A stretch of 64,000 nucleotides of DNA, taken from NCBI RefSeq assembly GCF_963675305.1, contig NZ_OY776147.1:1-64000 (forward strand). Reading direction: 5' to 3'. The DNA is from an uncultured Hyphomonas sp. (GTDB lineage Bacteria > Pseudomonadota > Alphaproteobacteria > Caulobacterales > Hyphomonadaceae). Below, one piece after another: positions 9,074 to 18,544 of this stretch (its first letter is position 1; each line of letters begins with the position of its first letter). The position numbers and the translations under genes are program-made. The notes beneath the pieces are model-generated. The model worked only from the letters and a program-made list of their open reading frames with translations. It did no database searches and was not told the origin of the DNA.

Positions 9074-10399
9074 TTACGAGATCGGCCAGACCTCCGAAGC
9101 CCGTTTGGGGAAAAGCGTATCAATCAAATGAACGGTCAGGTTTTTGTTGGCACGGCAGTCAATATAGATCTCTTGCAATTCACCCATCGTCCGGTGCCCG
9201 AAGACCAGGTGCAGGAACGTTAGGGACGGGAATTCAGCCTGGGTCTTTTCCAATTCTTCAAATCCCAGGTTCCGGATCTCGGTTATCTTGCCTTTTTCGA
9301 ACTGGAACAGCAGTCCGTTTTTATAGAAGCTCAACTTCAATTCGCCGCTGTAATTGACAAAGGGGGAGTGGGCCAGGCGTTTTTCCAGCACAGGACGGAC
9401 CTTATTAAGGAAAGCCGCCAGATCCGGCACGCGCATGTAATAGGCATAGGGTTTGCTTTCCCGCAGGAGCTGATCGGACGCGGCCACATAAGCCGGATGG
9501 GTCTCGCCCAGCCAGAAGCCAAAGATCTTTTGGGTCTTATCCTGTTCCTGGGCTTTTTCCAGGCCCTTTTGCCAGAGGAAGCGGATCACACTGGGGGTGA
9601 CGTCCGTCCAGGCGACCTGATCGGTGATTTCATACAGGGTCAGCGCCATATTGTGGCCCCATTTGATCGGCGGAATGCCGATGAAGCCGACCGGTTCGCC
9701 GGCGGTATCCTCAATGATAAACATTTCACGGCGGTTGATGTTATATTCCCGTTTGCCTTTCAGTTCATAATCCCAGAGGGCATCATCCCACTCGGCTGAG
9801 ATCATTGACCGCTCGCAGCCCTTATCATAAAGCGCCATCAAGAAGGGGATGTCCTTCTTCTTGGCAGAGCGAAGGGTGTAGGGTTCTTCTTCGCCTTCCT
9901 TAAGCTCGGGTACATGCATTTCGTATCCGAAATGGCCGCCGCTCAGGTTGAGCGCCATCGCGTACCCAAATTGGCGGTAATAGAAGGGGATGCCGGTGAT
10001 GACCTGGGCCAGTTCGCCCCGCTTGGCGCCCCATTCATGAAGGACATCAAACTGCGCCCTGACCAAACCACGCCGGCGGTAGTCTTTCTTCGTGCCGACC
10101 AGCTCCGGCCGTCCAACCTTGAAGGGGATTCCCTCATAAGACCAGGTCTGTGAGATCAGGCAGCAAGAGGAAACGATCTCGCCTGTGTGCGTGTCCTCCA
10201 CAATAGAGAAATCGCTCGCCTTCATATAGGGGCTTTCACCACTGATCAGGTCGCGGGTCCAATCATCGAGGCCGCGGGTGTCCCATTCATCTTCTCCGTG
10301 GATCTCGCGGTTGAATTGCACCACAGCCTGGGTGTCTTCCGGCGTCGCATGGCGGAGGATCAGACCATCCCCCAGATCGCGGATAATTTTCTTGGTCAT
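9074..10399 (-). CDS. GNAT-family N-acetyltransferase, Eis-like three-part architecture
   Basis: A 441-residue protein. The first 150 residues form a GNAT acetyltransferase fold, with the acetyl-CoA loop in the GTKKDYRRRGLVRAQF segment (residues about 101-116). A second GNAT-like domain follows, and the C-terminal part (residues about 330-440) resembles the SCP2-like domain seen in Eis-type acetyltransferases. Family members acetylate amines, including aminoglycosides in Eis, but the substrate here is unknown. The ATG follows AAGGAG with eight-base spacing. It converges with the sigma/anti-sigma operon. Confidence 0.75.
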   Translation of the reverse strand: MTKKIIRDLGDGLILRHATPEDTQAVVQFNREIHGEDEWDTRGLDDWTRDLISGESPYMKASDFSIVEDTHTGEIVSSCCLISQTWSYEGIPFKVGRPELVGTKKDYRRRGLVRAQFDVLHEWGAKRGELAQVITGIPFYYRQFGYAMALNLSGGHFGYEMHVPELKEGEEEPYTLRSAKKKDIPFLMALYDKGCERSMISAEWDDALWDYELKGKREYNINRREMFIIEDTAGEPVGFIGIPPIKWGHNMALTLYEITDQVAWTDVTPSVIRFLWQKGLEKAQEQDKTQKIFGFWLGETHPAYVAASDQLLRESKPYAYYMRVPDLAAFLNKVRPVLEKRLAHSPFVNYSGELKLSFYKNGLLFQFEKGKITEIRNLGFEELEKTQAEFPSLTFLHLVFGHRTMGELQEIYIDCRANKNLTVHLIDTLFPKRASEVWPIS

Positions 10400-10521
10400 A
10401 CGTTTCTCCTTGGTTAGTCGCGGCGCTTTAATTGTAATTGAGATTGGTTCCCGCTTGAGGAATTTTCTTGCTGAGGGATTGCTTCCTCCGCCTTTGGCTC
10501 CGTCGCAATCTTAATTATCGG

Positions 10522-11685
10522 TCATCCCTTCAGCGGATATTGGCCGTATTTCTCCACAGCATCCACCATGGCCAGCACGTTCTCAGGGGAGACGTCATTC
10601 ATGATGGTATGCACAGAGGCCACCATATACCCGCCGCCGGGGCCGAGGATGTTGATCACCCGCCGCACTTCCTGTTCGACTTCCTCGGGGGTGCCGCTGG
10701 GCAAGATGCGATGGGTGTCGATCGCGCCGCAGAAGGTAACCCGGTCACCATAGCGTTCCTTCAGGCCTTCCAGGTCCGACATTCGTCCCGCGGAGGTCTG
10801 GATTGGGTTGAGGATATCCACGCCAATTTCGATGAAATCCTCAATCAGGTTAAAGACATCACCGTCGGTGTGGAAGAAGATCTTGGCGTCGGTCCGTTCT
10901 TTGATGAAGGCGATCAGGTCGGCATGGAAGGGCTTGACCATCTGGCGGTACATCTTGGGGGAGATCATCAGGCTTTCCTGGGTGCCGAGGTCGTCGCCGA
11001 TTTTGATAATATCCAGATATTCCCCCGTTTCCGCCAGGAAGGCGCCCATCATTTCCTTGCATTTTTCAGTGATCTTCGCCAGCAAAGCGGTGGCAAAATC
11101 GGGGATCATGGCCATGTTCAGCAGGAAGGTATCCATGCCCTGCATCGCGAAAGCGCGCTCAAAAGGGAACAGCAGCCAGGGGATGCCCATCACCGCGTAT
11201 TGATTCTCTTCGGCCAGTTTTTTGGCCTGGGCTTTACAATGCGCCACACGGGTGGGGTCGGTCATATCCGGCCAGTCAAAGGCCTCAATTTCTTCAATTG
11301 TGGTGGCCCCTTTCAGGGGCGGAGGACCAAAGGTCCAATCGCCATCGGAAAGCTGGAACTGGCTGGTCCCCCACGAATTGATATAGGCGTCCTTTGGGCC
11401 CCGGGCTTCGTTGCGCTGCCGGATGGAGAGCGGTTCCAGATCCAACACCCCGCGCACATCGGCATGCAGCCTTTCGAGGGTCTGTTCATCGGTGGCCGCA
11501 GTGCCTAATTCGGGCCAGTCATAAAGGTATTGGTCCGGCGCGGTCACACCGATCAGCTTCTTAACCTCCCGGTAGGTTTTCATTTTGATGCCGGTGGCAT
11601 TGCTAATGCCGATCACGATCGGGACCCGATCGGGTTCCTGGTGGTTGATGGCGGCAAGGACGCGTTCTTTAGGTGTCATGGACAT
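10522..11685 (-). CDS. uroporphyrinogen decarboxylase (UroD)-family protein
   Basis: A 387-residue TIM-barrel protein of the UroD/MtaA superfamily, starting MTPKERVLAAINHQEPDRVPI, the usual N-terminus of the family, with HTDGDVFNLIEDFIEIGVDILNPIQ near residue 270 and GGGYMVASVHTIMNDVSPENVLAMV near the end. Uncharacterised members of this shape in anaerobes are often corrinoid-dependent methyltransferases rather than haem enzymes, and no haem gene is nearby, so the methyltransferase branch is the more likely reading (inference). No corrinoid protein gene is adjacent. GGAG lies seven bases before the ATG. Confidence 0.8.
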   Translation of the reverse strand: MSMTPKERVLAAINHQEPDRVPIVIGISNATGIKMKTYREVKKLIGVTAPDQYLYDWPELGTAATDEQTLERLHADVRGVLDLEPLSIRQRNEARGPKDAYINSWGTSQFQLSDGDWTFGPPPLKGATTIEEIEAFDWPDMTDPTRVAHCKAQAKKLAEENQYAVMGIPWLLFPFERAFAMQGMDTFLLNMAMIPDFATALLAKITEKCKEMMGAFLAETGEYLDIIKIGDDLGTQESLMISPKMYRQMVKPFHADLIAFIKERTDAKIFFHTDGDVFNLIEDFIEIGVDILNPIQTSAGRMSDLEGLKERYGDRVTFCGAIDTHRILPSGTPEEVEQEVRRVINILGPGGGYMVASVHTIMNDVSPENVLAMVDAVEKYGQYPLKG

Positions 11686-11713
11686 GGCTCACTCCGGTCA
11701 ATGAGAATTTAGA

Positions 11714-11749
11714 GAAAAAAAGCCCGGTGGATCAAATCCCACCGGGCTT
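11714..11749 (-). terminator. intrinsic terminator of pepF
   Basis: On the minus strand the stem AAGCCCGGTGG pairs perfectly over 11 bp (arms 11739-11749 and 11720-11730) with an eight-base loop, and ends in a run of seven T (plus-strand A at 11714-11720). Confidence 0.85.
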
Positions 11750-11764
11750 GGATTGCAAACGAAC

Positions 11765-13537
11765 TTAGGACAGGCTTTCCAGTTTGGTGACCATCTCATC
11801 GATCACATCATAACCGCCCTGCCAGAATTCCGCCGTGGTCACGTCAATGCCGGCATTGGCCAGCAGTTGCACGGGGGCGATGGAGCCGCCCGCGGCCAGG
11901 ATCTGCATATAGCGAGGTTTGAAGGATTCGCCCTCAGCCTTGTACTGCTTATAGAGCGAGAGCACCAGCAGTTGACCGAAGGCATAGGCATAGACATAGA
12001 AGGGTACGTTGAAGAAGTGGGGGATCATCACCCATTCCCAGCGGAATTCGTCCGAGATATCGACCGCGTCACCGAATTCACTTTGGAGGTTGGCCATATA
12101 GGCATCAGCCAGTTCGCTGACCTGAGCGCCCTTGGCGATCATGTCATGGGCGGTCTGCTCGAACATGGAGAAGTAGTTCTGGCGCAGGATGGTGGCGAAG
12201 GCGTCGTCCATCTGGCGATAGAGCAGGTCCCGCCGCACGCATTCGTCAGACTCCTCTTTGAGGAGCTTATCAACTAACGTCATCTCTGCGAAGGTGGAAG
12301 CCGTCTCGGCCAGGGGCAGGCAGGCATGCTGCGTGAGGGCGCTATGTTCCTGCGCCATCAGGGAGTGGATCCCATGGCCCAGTTCGTGGGCCATCGTGGC
12401 GACGTCATCGGCTTTACCCTGGTAATTGAGCAGCACCCAGGGGGTCAGGTCGGGGGTGATGGTGGCGCAGAAAGCGCCGCTCATCTTGCCTTTGCGGACT
12501 TCGCTATCCACATGGTTGGCATCCAGGATCTGCTGGGCCATCCCGGCGAATTTCGGATGGAATTCATTGAAGGATTCGAGGACGATCTCGGTGGCTTCGT
12601 TGAAGCTGTAGGCTTTGTCGGATTTCGCCACAGGGGCGTAGACGTCATAACGGCGGAGCTTATCCATTCCCAGACGCTTGGCTTTGAGCCGGAAGAAACG
12701 CTGGAAGTGCTTGGCATTCTTGCGGGTGACCTCGAGCAGGGTTTCCACCACGTCATCGGGGATGTCATTGACCAGGTTGCGGACAGAGATGGGGGATTTG
12801 AAACCGCGCAAATTGATGTTCTCGTTGCGCCAATCGCGGGCCAATCCCTGATAGATCTGGCCGAGGATGGGGGCGTCGGCTTCGTAAACCCGGAACATTT
12901 CCTGATAGGCCCTGGCGCGCAGGTCAGCATCAGCTTCCCGCACCAATGCGCCGATCTCACCGCGGGTCATTTCTTTTTCTTCACCGTCCACCGTGATCTT
13001 GAAGGTGTAGCGGTTGGTGATCGAGTCGTAAAGCATGTTGAGCGCTGTGGAGCCGGTCACATCCTTGATGTTGATGATCTTCTCTTCAGGTTCGCTCAGG
13101 GTGTAATCCTTGAAATTGCGGATCGCTTCCAGCCAGTAGCGATAGTCGCCGGAGGCATCCAGAAGCCGCTGGGCATCCTTGTCATCCAGGGCTTTCCACC
13201 AGAGGCTGAAGAAGAGGACCTTATTGAAGGCCTCGGCCTGGAACTGATTCACTTTGGCGACCAGCGCCTGAACGGGTTGATCTTGCGTGTCTGAGGCGAA
13301 CTTCAGCTCAGCGAAACCGTTGAGATGGAGCATCAGGCGGAAGAGCCCTTCATAGTCTTTGATGATCTTGACGAACAGGTCTTCACTGATCTCGGGGGCG
13401 AGTTGGTCCCGATAGGCCTCAAAGGATTCGAGGCCTCGATCAATTTCTTCGAATGTGGCGGTGATTTTGGGATCTTCCACCCCGGAAAAGAGGTCGCTGA
13501 GGTCCCAGGGAGATTGGGTGTAGGTCTTTTCTGACAT
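11765..13537 (-). CDS. pepF: oligoendopeptidase F, M3 family
   Basis: A zinc metallopeptidase of about 590 residues that cleaves short peptides in the cytoplasm. The catalytic HELGH lies near residue 380 in the segment VATMAHELGHGIHS, followed by the third-ligand region LPLAETASTFAEM. The C-terminal part has FFNVPFYVYAYAFGQLL and the conserved GG(Y/F) segment typical of PepF. I take MSEKTY at 13537 as the start because AAAGGAAAG lies just upstream; a longer frame reaching 13573 has no such signal. The previous gene in transcription order is the CcrM-like methyltransferase, 41 bases away. Confidence 0.9.
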   Translation of the reverse strand: MSEKTYTQSPWDLSDLFSGVEDPKITATFEEIDRGLESFEAYRDQLAPEISEDLFVKIIKDYEGLFRLMLHLNGFAELKFASDTQDQPVQALVAKVNQFQAEAFNKVLFFSLWWKALDDKDAQRLLDASGDYRYWLEAIRNFKDYTLSEPEEKIINIKDVTGSTALNMLYDSITNRYTFKITVDGEEKEMTRGEIGALVREADADLRARAYQEMFRVYEADAPILGQIYQGLARDWRNENINLRGFKSPISVRNLVNDIPDDVVETLLEVTRKNAKHFQRFFRLKAKRLGMDKLRRYDVYAPVAKSDKAYSFNEATEIVLESFNEFHPKFAGMAQQILDANHVDSEVRKGKMSGAFCATITPDLTPWVLLNYQGKADDVATMAHELGHGIHSLMAQEHSALTQHACLPLAETASTFAEMTLVDKLLKEESDECVRRDLLYRQMDDAFATILRQNYFSMFEQTAHDMIAKGAQVSELADAYMANLQSEFGDAVDISDEFRWEWVMIPHFFNVPFYVYAYAFGQLLVLSLYKQYKAEGESFKPRYMQILAAGGSIAPVQLLANAGIDVTTAEFWQGGYDVIDEMVTKLESLS

Positions 13538-13578
13538 TATTTCTTTCCTTTTGATTATTTCCGGTTTGGGCAACTGGC

Positions 13579-14700
13579 TTATACCCCTGCCGGTTTGATT
13601 TCTTGAGATGCTTCCTGCCGAACGATCTCACGCAGGGCATCGATTGGTTGGCGTTTTTGGGTGGCTTCGTCCCAGTAGTACCAGAGCTTCCAGCCATTGC
13701 CCGGACCGCTGCGGATTTCCTTGGCGATCTTATGGATCGACCCGCGGTGCCCGTTATATTTCAATTGGCCATCCGCCAACACCTGGGCGGTCACTTCGCC
13801 TTCTGTGCCGTAGTAAAGCGTTTGGCCGGGATTCAGCAGGCCATCTTCCACCAGGCGGCCGAAGGGGATCCGGGTGCGATGCCGCGGGTTGGGCGTGACA
13901 TAGATCGGTGGGTCGAATTCAAGCTGGACCATTTCATGGACGCGCTTGGTGGCCAGACGGGCATATTTCTCATCCACTTCGATGCCGATAAAATGCCGGT
14001 GAAGCTTGCGCGCCACTGCACCGGTGGTGCCGGTGCCGAAGAAGGGGTCTAAAACCACATCGCCGATGTTGGAGCTGGATAGGATGACCCGGTAGAGCAG
14101 GGCTTCCGGCTTTTGGGTGGGGTGGGCTTTCTCGCCATCCTCATCCCGCAGCCGCTCCCCACCCGTGCAGATCGGGAAATACCAATCGGAGCGCATTTGA
14201 AGGTCATCGTTCAGGCCCTTCATGGCGTGGTAGTTAAAGGTGTATTTGGCCCCTTTTTCCTTTTGCACCCAGAGCATGGTCTCGTGGGCGTTGGTATAGC
14301 GTACGCCGCGGAAATTGGGCATCGGGTTGGCTTTGACCCAGACCACATCGTTCAGCACCCAGAACTGCAGGTCCTGAAGGATTTTCCCGACCCGGTAGAT
14401 GTTATGGTAGGACCCGATCACCCACAGGGTACCGGTGGGTTTGAGCACCCGCCGGCAGGCCGTCAGCCATTCCCGGGTGAACTGGTCATATTGATTGAAA
14501 CTCTCGAATTGGTCCCAATCATCATCCACGGCATCCACTTTGGTCAGGTTGGGGCGCCAGAGCTCCCCCTCCAGTTGGAGGTTGTAGGGCGGGTCGGCAA
14601 AGATCAGGTCGATGGAGTCTTCAGGCAGATCAGCAAGGATCTGACGGCAGTCGCCAACCAGAACTTGATCCAGTGGGAGGGAGGGGGCGGTTTGTGTCAT
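13579..14700 (-). CDS. CcrM-like DNA adenine-N6 methyltransferase
   Basis: A beta-class site-specific methyltransferase of 373 residues. Catalytic motif IV is DPPY (residues 36-39) and the AdoMet-binding motif I is DPFFGTGTTGA (about 217-227). Between them are CcrM hallmarks: VDAVDDDWDQF, VLKPTGTLWVIGSYHNI, NPMPNFRG and HPTQKPEALL. The C-terminal 100 residues match the RAM domain found in CcrM, with IPFGRLVEDGLL, GSIHKIAKEI and NGWKLWYYW. CcrM methylates GANTC in Alphaproteobacteria; the same target is the best guess here but is not shown. No restriction enzyme, specificity subunit or second methylase is adjacent, so it is an orphan enzyme that may have a regulatory rather than restriction role. 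It lies head to head with recJ, 150 bases away. Confidence 0.88.
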   Translation of the reverse strand: MTQTAPSLPLDQVLVGDCRQILADLPEDSIDLIFADPPYNLQLEGELWRPNLTKVDAVDDDWDQFESFNQYDQFTREWLTACRRVLKPTGTLWVIGSYHNIYRVGKILQDLQFWVLNDVVWVKANPMPNFRGVRYTNAHETMLWVQKEKGAKYTFNYHAMKGLNDDLQMRSDWYFPICTGGERLRDEDGEKAHPTQKPEALLYRVILSSSNIGDVVLDPFFGTGTTGAVARKLHRHFIGIEVDEKYARLATKRVHEMVQLEFDPPIYVTPNPRHRTRIPFGRLVEDGLLNPGQTLYYGTEGEVTAQVLADGQLKYNGHRGSIHKIAKEIRSGPGNGWKLWYYWDEATQKRQPIDALREIVRQEASQEIKPAGV

Positions 14701-14850
14701 AAGTGTTCTTATTTTAACGGCTTTTACGCGCTTTTGGGGGTGAATTGTGGGGGAAACGGGGGAAAGTTGGGAATTGGCGGTGAAACGCCCTTGACTCCAT
14801 CGGTTATAATCCCTCTAGAAGCCAATTACCCGAGCTCAGAAAGCCGCATT

Positions 14851-16575
14851 ATGTCCGATACCATCGAATATCGCCCCCTGCCCAGACGCTGGCGGGTCCA
14901 ACACCCAATCCCCAACGATATATCACAGGAACTGAGTGATTTTTCGCCATTGCTGCGGCAATTGCTTTATAACCGCGGCTATGAGGACCGGGAATCGGCG
15001 GCTGCTTTCATTGAAGGGCGCGTCACCTTTGACCGGGACCCCTTCTTGTTGAAGGGGATGGACTTGGCGGTGGAACGGCTGCATCAGGCCGTGAACGCAG
15101 GTGAAAAGGTGGCGGTTTATGGTGATTATGATGTGGATGGCGTCACCTCGACCGCGTTGATGGTGGAATTTCTGACTGGGCTGGGCGTGGAAGTGCGCCC
15201 TTATATCCCTGACCGGTTTGATGAAGGCTATGGGCTGAATGATGAGGCCATGCGCACGCTGGCCGGGGAAGGCATCAAGTTGATCATCACCGTGGACTGC
15301 GGTGTGCGCGCGGTGGGCGAGGTGGGGTTGGCCAATGAACTGGGCATGGATGTGATCGTCAGCGACCATCATCACCCCGGTGCGGAACTGCCCCCGGCTG
15401 TGGCTGTGATTGACCCCAAACAGGCGGATGATTTCTATCCGGAAAAATATCTGGCTGGGGTGGGCTTGGCATATAAGCTGGCCCAGGCGTATCTGGCGAA
15501 GTATCCGGTGGAAGGAATGGACGCCGAGGATTGGGTGGACCTGGTGGCGCTGGGCACCGTAGTGGACCTGGCCCCCTTGAAAGGCGAGAACCGGATGCTC
15601 GTGCGCCAGGGGTTGGCAAAGATCCGCAAGAAGCCGCGCCAGGGGCTGTATTCGCTGGCGCAGGTGGCACGCGTGGACTTATCCAAATGCGATGCCGGCA
15701 ACCTGGGCTTTCAGCTTGGGCCGCGTTTGAACGCCGCGGGGCGGTTGGAATCGGCGCGGATCGCCTTTGAGCTGCTGGTGACCACCAGTCCCTTTGAGGC
15801 AGGGCAGCTCGCCCAGCAATTGGATACGGTCAACAGCGAACGCCAGGATATGACTACCGAGATCCGGGAACTGGCCGCGGAGCGGGTTCTAGGTGAGGAC
15901 CCGGACGCGATGCTATTCTTTGCGGCCGATCCCCGCTTTAATGAAGGCGTGGTGGGACTGGCCGCCTCCCGTCTGGTGGAATCCTATTACCGGCCCTCGA
16001 TAGTGGCGCATATGGGCGAGGAATTCACCGTGGCCTCCTGCCGCTCGATCCCCGAGTTCCATATCACCCAGGCATTGGATCAATGCGCCGAACTGCTGGT
16101 CCGGCACGGCGGGCACGCGGCCGCCGCAGGGTTCACCGTGCGGAATGAGAATGTGGATGCGCTGTTGGAGAAGATGCGCGCCATCGTGGCGGAGCAGTTG
16201 GGCGAGATGGAACTGCTGCCCGAATGGATCATTGACCGGGAGATCAAGCTGGAGAGCCTTGCGCCGCAGTATATCCCCGGGATTTTGGGAGACCTGCACA
16301 AACTGGAACCGACCGGGCGGGAGAACCCCGAACCGGTTTTCGTCTCCCGCAACCTGACCGTGCGCAGCGCACGGACCGTGGGGCGCGAGGCGACCCATCT
16401 TAAGCTGTATTTGCAAGCAGGGAATTACAGCTATGACGCGATCGCCTTCCGTCAGGGTTATTGGATGGCGGAGATGCCTGAAAAGGTCGATATCGCCTTT
16501 CGCTTTGAAGTCAATGAATTCAACGGCCGCAGCACGCTCCAGTTGAACGTGAAGGAAATCAAGGCAGCGGAATAA
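14851..16575 (+). CDS. recJ: single-stranded-DNA exonuclease RecJ
   Basis: A 5'-3' ssDNA exonuclease of 574 residues for recombination and repair. The DHH phosphoesterase motifs are present: GDYDVDG (residues 91-97), TVDCG (about 149-153) and SDHHHPG (about 171-177); the DHHA1 domain contains GRLESAR and the GGHAAAAGF segment near residue 420, followed by the OB-fold C-terminal domain. The frame is open far upstream, but the ATG at 14851 is where family similarity begins and leaves a normal N-terminus. A TATAAT at 14806 may be its -10 element, without a clear -35. Confidence 0.92.
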   Translation: MSDTIEYRPLPRRWRVQHPIPNDISQELSDFSPLLRQLLYNRGYEDRESAAAFIEGRVTFDRDPFLLKGMDLAVERLHQAVNAGEKVAVYGDYDVDGVTSTALMVEFLTGLGVEVRPYIPDRFDEGYGLNDEAMRTLAGEGIKLIITVDCGVRAVGEVGLANELGMDVIVSDHHHPGAELPPAVAVIDPKQADDFYPEKYLAGVGLAYKLAQAYLAKYPVEGMDAEDWVDLVALGTVVDLAPLKGENRMLVRQGLAKIRKKPRQGLYSLAQVARVDLSKCDAGNLGFQLGPRLNAAGRLESARIAFELLVTTSPFEAGQLAQQLDTVNSERQDMTTEIRELAAERVLGEDPDAMLFFAADPRFNEGVVGLAASRLVESYYRPSIVAHMGEEFTVASCRSIPEFHITQALDQCAELLVRHGGHAAAAGFTVRNENVDALLEKMRAIVAEQLGEMELLPEWIIDREIKLESLAPQYIPGILGDLHKLEPTGRENPEPVFVSRNLTVRSARTVGREATHLKLYLQAGNYSYDAIAFRQGYWMAEMPEKVDIAFRFEVNEFNGRSTLQLNVKEIKAAE

Positions 16576-16611
16576 TTTTGTCACGCGAGCCCCGATTGGG
16601 GCGAAATCAAA

Positions 16612-16651
16612 AAAAGTCACGTAAGCGGTAGAGACGCAGTACGTGACTTTT
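16612..16651. terminator. bidirectional terminator between recJ and the converging DUF4367-type gene
   Basis: Perfect 12-bp inverted repeat AAAAGTCACGTA (16612-16623)/TACGTGACTTTT (16640-16651) with a 16-base loop; A-run and T-run on both sides allow use in both directions. A smaller GCCCC/GGGGC hairpin lies just before it (16589-16602). The core GTCACGTA/TACGTGAC recurs after mgtE at 26761. Confidence 0.8.
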
Positions 16652-16711
16652 CCTTTTATATATTTGACGTGCGCTTAGATGTTGAGCACATCTGATCCTA
16701 CTAATTGACTT

Positions 16712-18544
16712 TTATTGGAGGCTTTCCGCAATAGCAATCAGATCATCCAGCTCCAGTTCGGAAGGGTCATGGTCATAGGTGATATCAAAGAAGGTGTTAT
16801 TTACCTGCCAACGGAGCTGTCTTGGCTGGACGTCGGTCGTTATGACATTGTTTTGATCCTTGTATTGCCATATACCGAATAAGTATTCCGCTTCATTATC
16901 GCCAAGTTGGACATACTTGAAGCTTCCCCCATTCCTGACTTCATTACAAAGATCGCAATCACCCTTATCCGTGAAGGGTTCCTGCCGAATGGTTAACCCT
17001 TCCTCATAAAACAGGTAGGCGATGTTGGAGTTTGCATCGTAGTTTGCGCCGTAGAATGTCTGATTGACCAGGTAGGAAGGGGTCAGAACATCATACCCGG
17101 CTGCCTCCTTGACCTCATCAAGGCTCATCGTGGCATTTTCGATATCTGAGGGGTCAGGTGTTTGGACCATATCTTGAGGCGTAGCTGTTGGTGTGATATT
17201 GAACCAGGCAAGCGGATCATTAGAACTGGTCATACTTTCAGCTAAATCGGCCATATTCCTCTTCGTCATGGTCATGGGCGGGCCAAAAAATGATATTTCA
17301 AATACGGTATCGTTCGTTTGCCAACGAAGTTTTACCACCCAGGGTTCGTTCTTCCATACTTTATAACCATTCTCAAAAGCCCAAACACCATTGACCAGTT
17401 CACCGGTGGTTTCACCAATTTGAACGGTTTGGATATTTGCTGTTGGACCGATTTCTGAACAAAGATCGCAATCGTCCGAGCCGGTTATGGGTTCTTGTGC
17501 GATGCGTAAGCATTTGGTGCTGCGACCGATTAGGTCATAGAACAGGACGGTCATATTCTGTTCGGGAAGGTAATTCCCACCGGAAAATTTAAAGATGGAT
17601 GGGACTGAAGAGGGCACAAGGACATCAAACCCTGCAGCTTGTTCAACCTCATCAACTGAAAGGATCGCAACTTCCTGGCTCGATGGATTTATTATCCGGT
17701 TGACAAGATTATCTGCAATCTCAACCAGATCAGCCTTGCTGAGCAGGTCCGGGCTACCATGGAAACTGAGTTTTAATTCCATATTATCTGATTGCCACCG
17801 GAGGGTTTGCATATCAGGGTCTGAGGCCCAGTACCTGTTCTCATTATCCTCTTTCCAGCCACCATTGACATACTCTCCCTCCAGATCCCCAATTTGGACG
17901 ACGGAAATAGCTGTGTCCGGGCCGATTTCTGTGCAAAGATCGCAAGTTTCATTTTTAATCACGGGTTCCTGGTCTATAGTGAGGCTGTTTTCGCCTTCAC
18001 TTTCATAAACCAGGTGTACAATCCCGGTCTCCCATTCGAAGGATGCACTCACCAGTTCGAAGCCATCCGGCAGATAGGCGGGTTCCAAAATGTCATATTC
18101 CGCAGCCCTTTCAACCTGGAAAAGAATCATTTCAGTCGTAAACACAGAATCGGGGCCAATTATGGCTTCGTAACCCGGGGTAACGATCTGATTGGGCGAG
18201 ATAGTTGCTTGATATTCAGCTGTAGCTGTGCCGGCTATCAAAGTTTGGGCGGGTGCATATGGGATTTTATTGCTCTCAGCCCTTTGGAATAATTCCACAA
18301 AGACCTGGCCGAGGGCGTCTCGCACGGGCGTGATGAAGAGGATCAGCGCCAAAGCAGTCAGCGCGCTGGCCAGGATCCAGGCGATCTTCCGGGTTGTATG
18401 GGTCTGAGGCGGGGCGGTTCTGATGGGGGCGTTTTCCATCAGTTCACTTTTCAGCGCGGGCAGGAAATCGGGGCGAGGTTGCGTGTCAAAGTGTTGGCGC
18501 AAGTGTTCGTTCAGTTGTGAGTCAAGATTCTTATTTTGAGGCAT
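16712..18544 (-). CDS. membrane-anchored anti-sigma-like protein with three DUF4367-type repeats
   Basis: A 610-residue protein coupled to an ECF sigma factor (14-base overlap), so it is the likely anti-sigma factor or signal receptor. The first 47 residues are cytoplasmic, one transmembrane helix spans about 48-67 (IAWILASALTALALILFI), and the rest is predicted outside. That outer part repeats a DUF4367-like unit three times (about residues 150-285, 295-430 and 470-610). Each unit starts with an E-x-A-x-Y/F-D-(I/V)-L-x-P strand, has a CDLC motif followed by an E-(I/V)-x-x-G-like turn, and ends with an LRWQ-x-(N/D) strand and a helix like DL-x-x-IAESL. The three CDLC motifs are regularly spaced and could bind metal or form disulfides. 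There is no zinc-finger domain at the N-terminus, unlike the other pair in this window. Confidence 0.7.
   Translation of the reverse strand: MPQNKNLDSQLNEHLRQHFDTQPRPDFLPALKSELMENAPIRTAPPQTHTTRKIAWILASALTALALILFITPVRDALGQVFVELFQRAESNKIPYAPAQTLIAGTATAEYQATISPNQIVTPGYEAIIGPDSVFTTEMILFQVERAAEYDILEPAYLPDGFELVSASFEWETGIVHLVYESEGENSLTIDQEPVIKNETCDLCTEIGPDTAISVVQIGDLEGEYVNGGWKEDNENRYWASDPDMQTLRWQSDNMELKLSFHGSPDLLSKADLVEIADNLVNRIINPSSQEVAILSVDEVEQAAGFDVLVPSSVPSIFKFSGGNYLPEQNMTVLFYDLIGRSTKCLRIAQEPITGSDDCDLCSEIGPTANIQTVQIGETTGELVNGVWAFENGYKVWKNEPWVVKLRWQTNDTVFEISFFGPPMTMTKRNMADLAESMTSSNDPLAWFNITPTATPQDMVQTPDPSDIENATMSLDEVKEAAGYDVLTPSYLVNQTFYGANYDANSNIAYLFYEEGLTIRQEPFTDKGDCDLCNEVRNGGSFKYVQLGDNEAEYLFGIWQYKDQNNVITTDVQPRQLRWQVNNTFFDITYDHDPSELELDDLIAIAESLQ

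Noticed and set aside
14113..14850. N-terminal extension of RecJ by about 245 residues
   Set aside because: The upstream open frame is antisense to the methyltransferase gene and has no RecJ similarity; ATG 14851 is the natural start.
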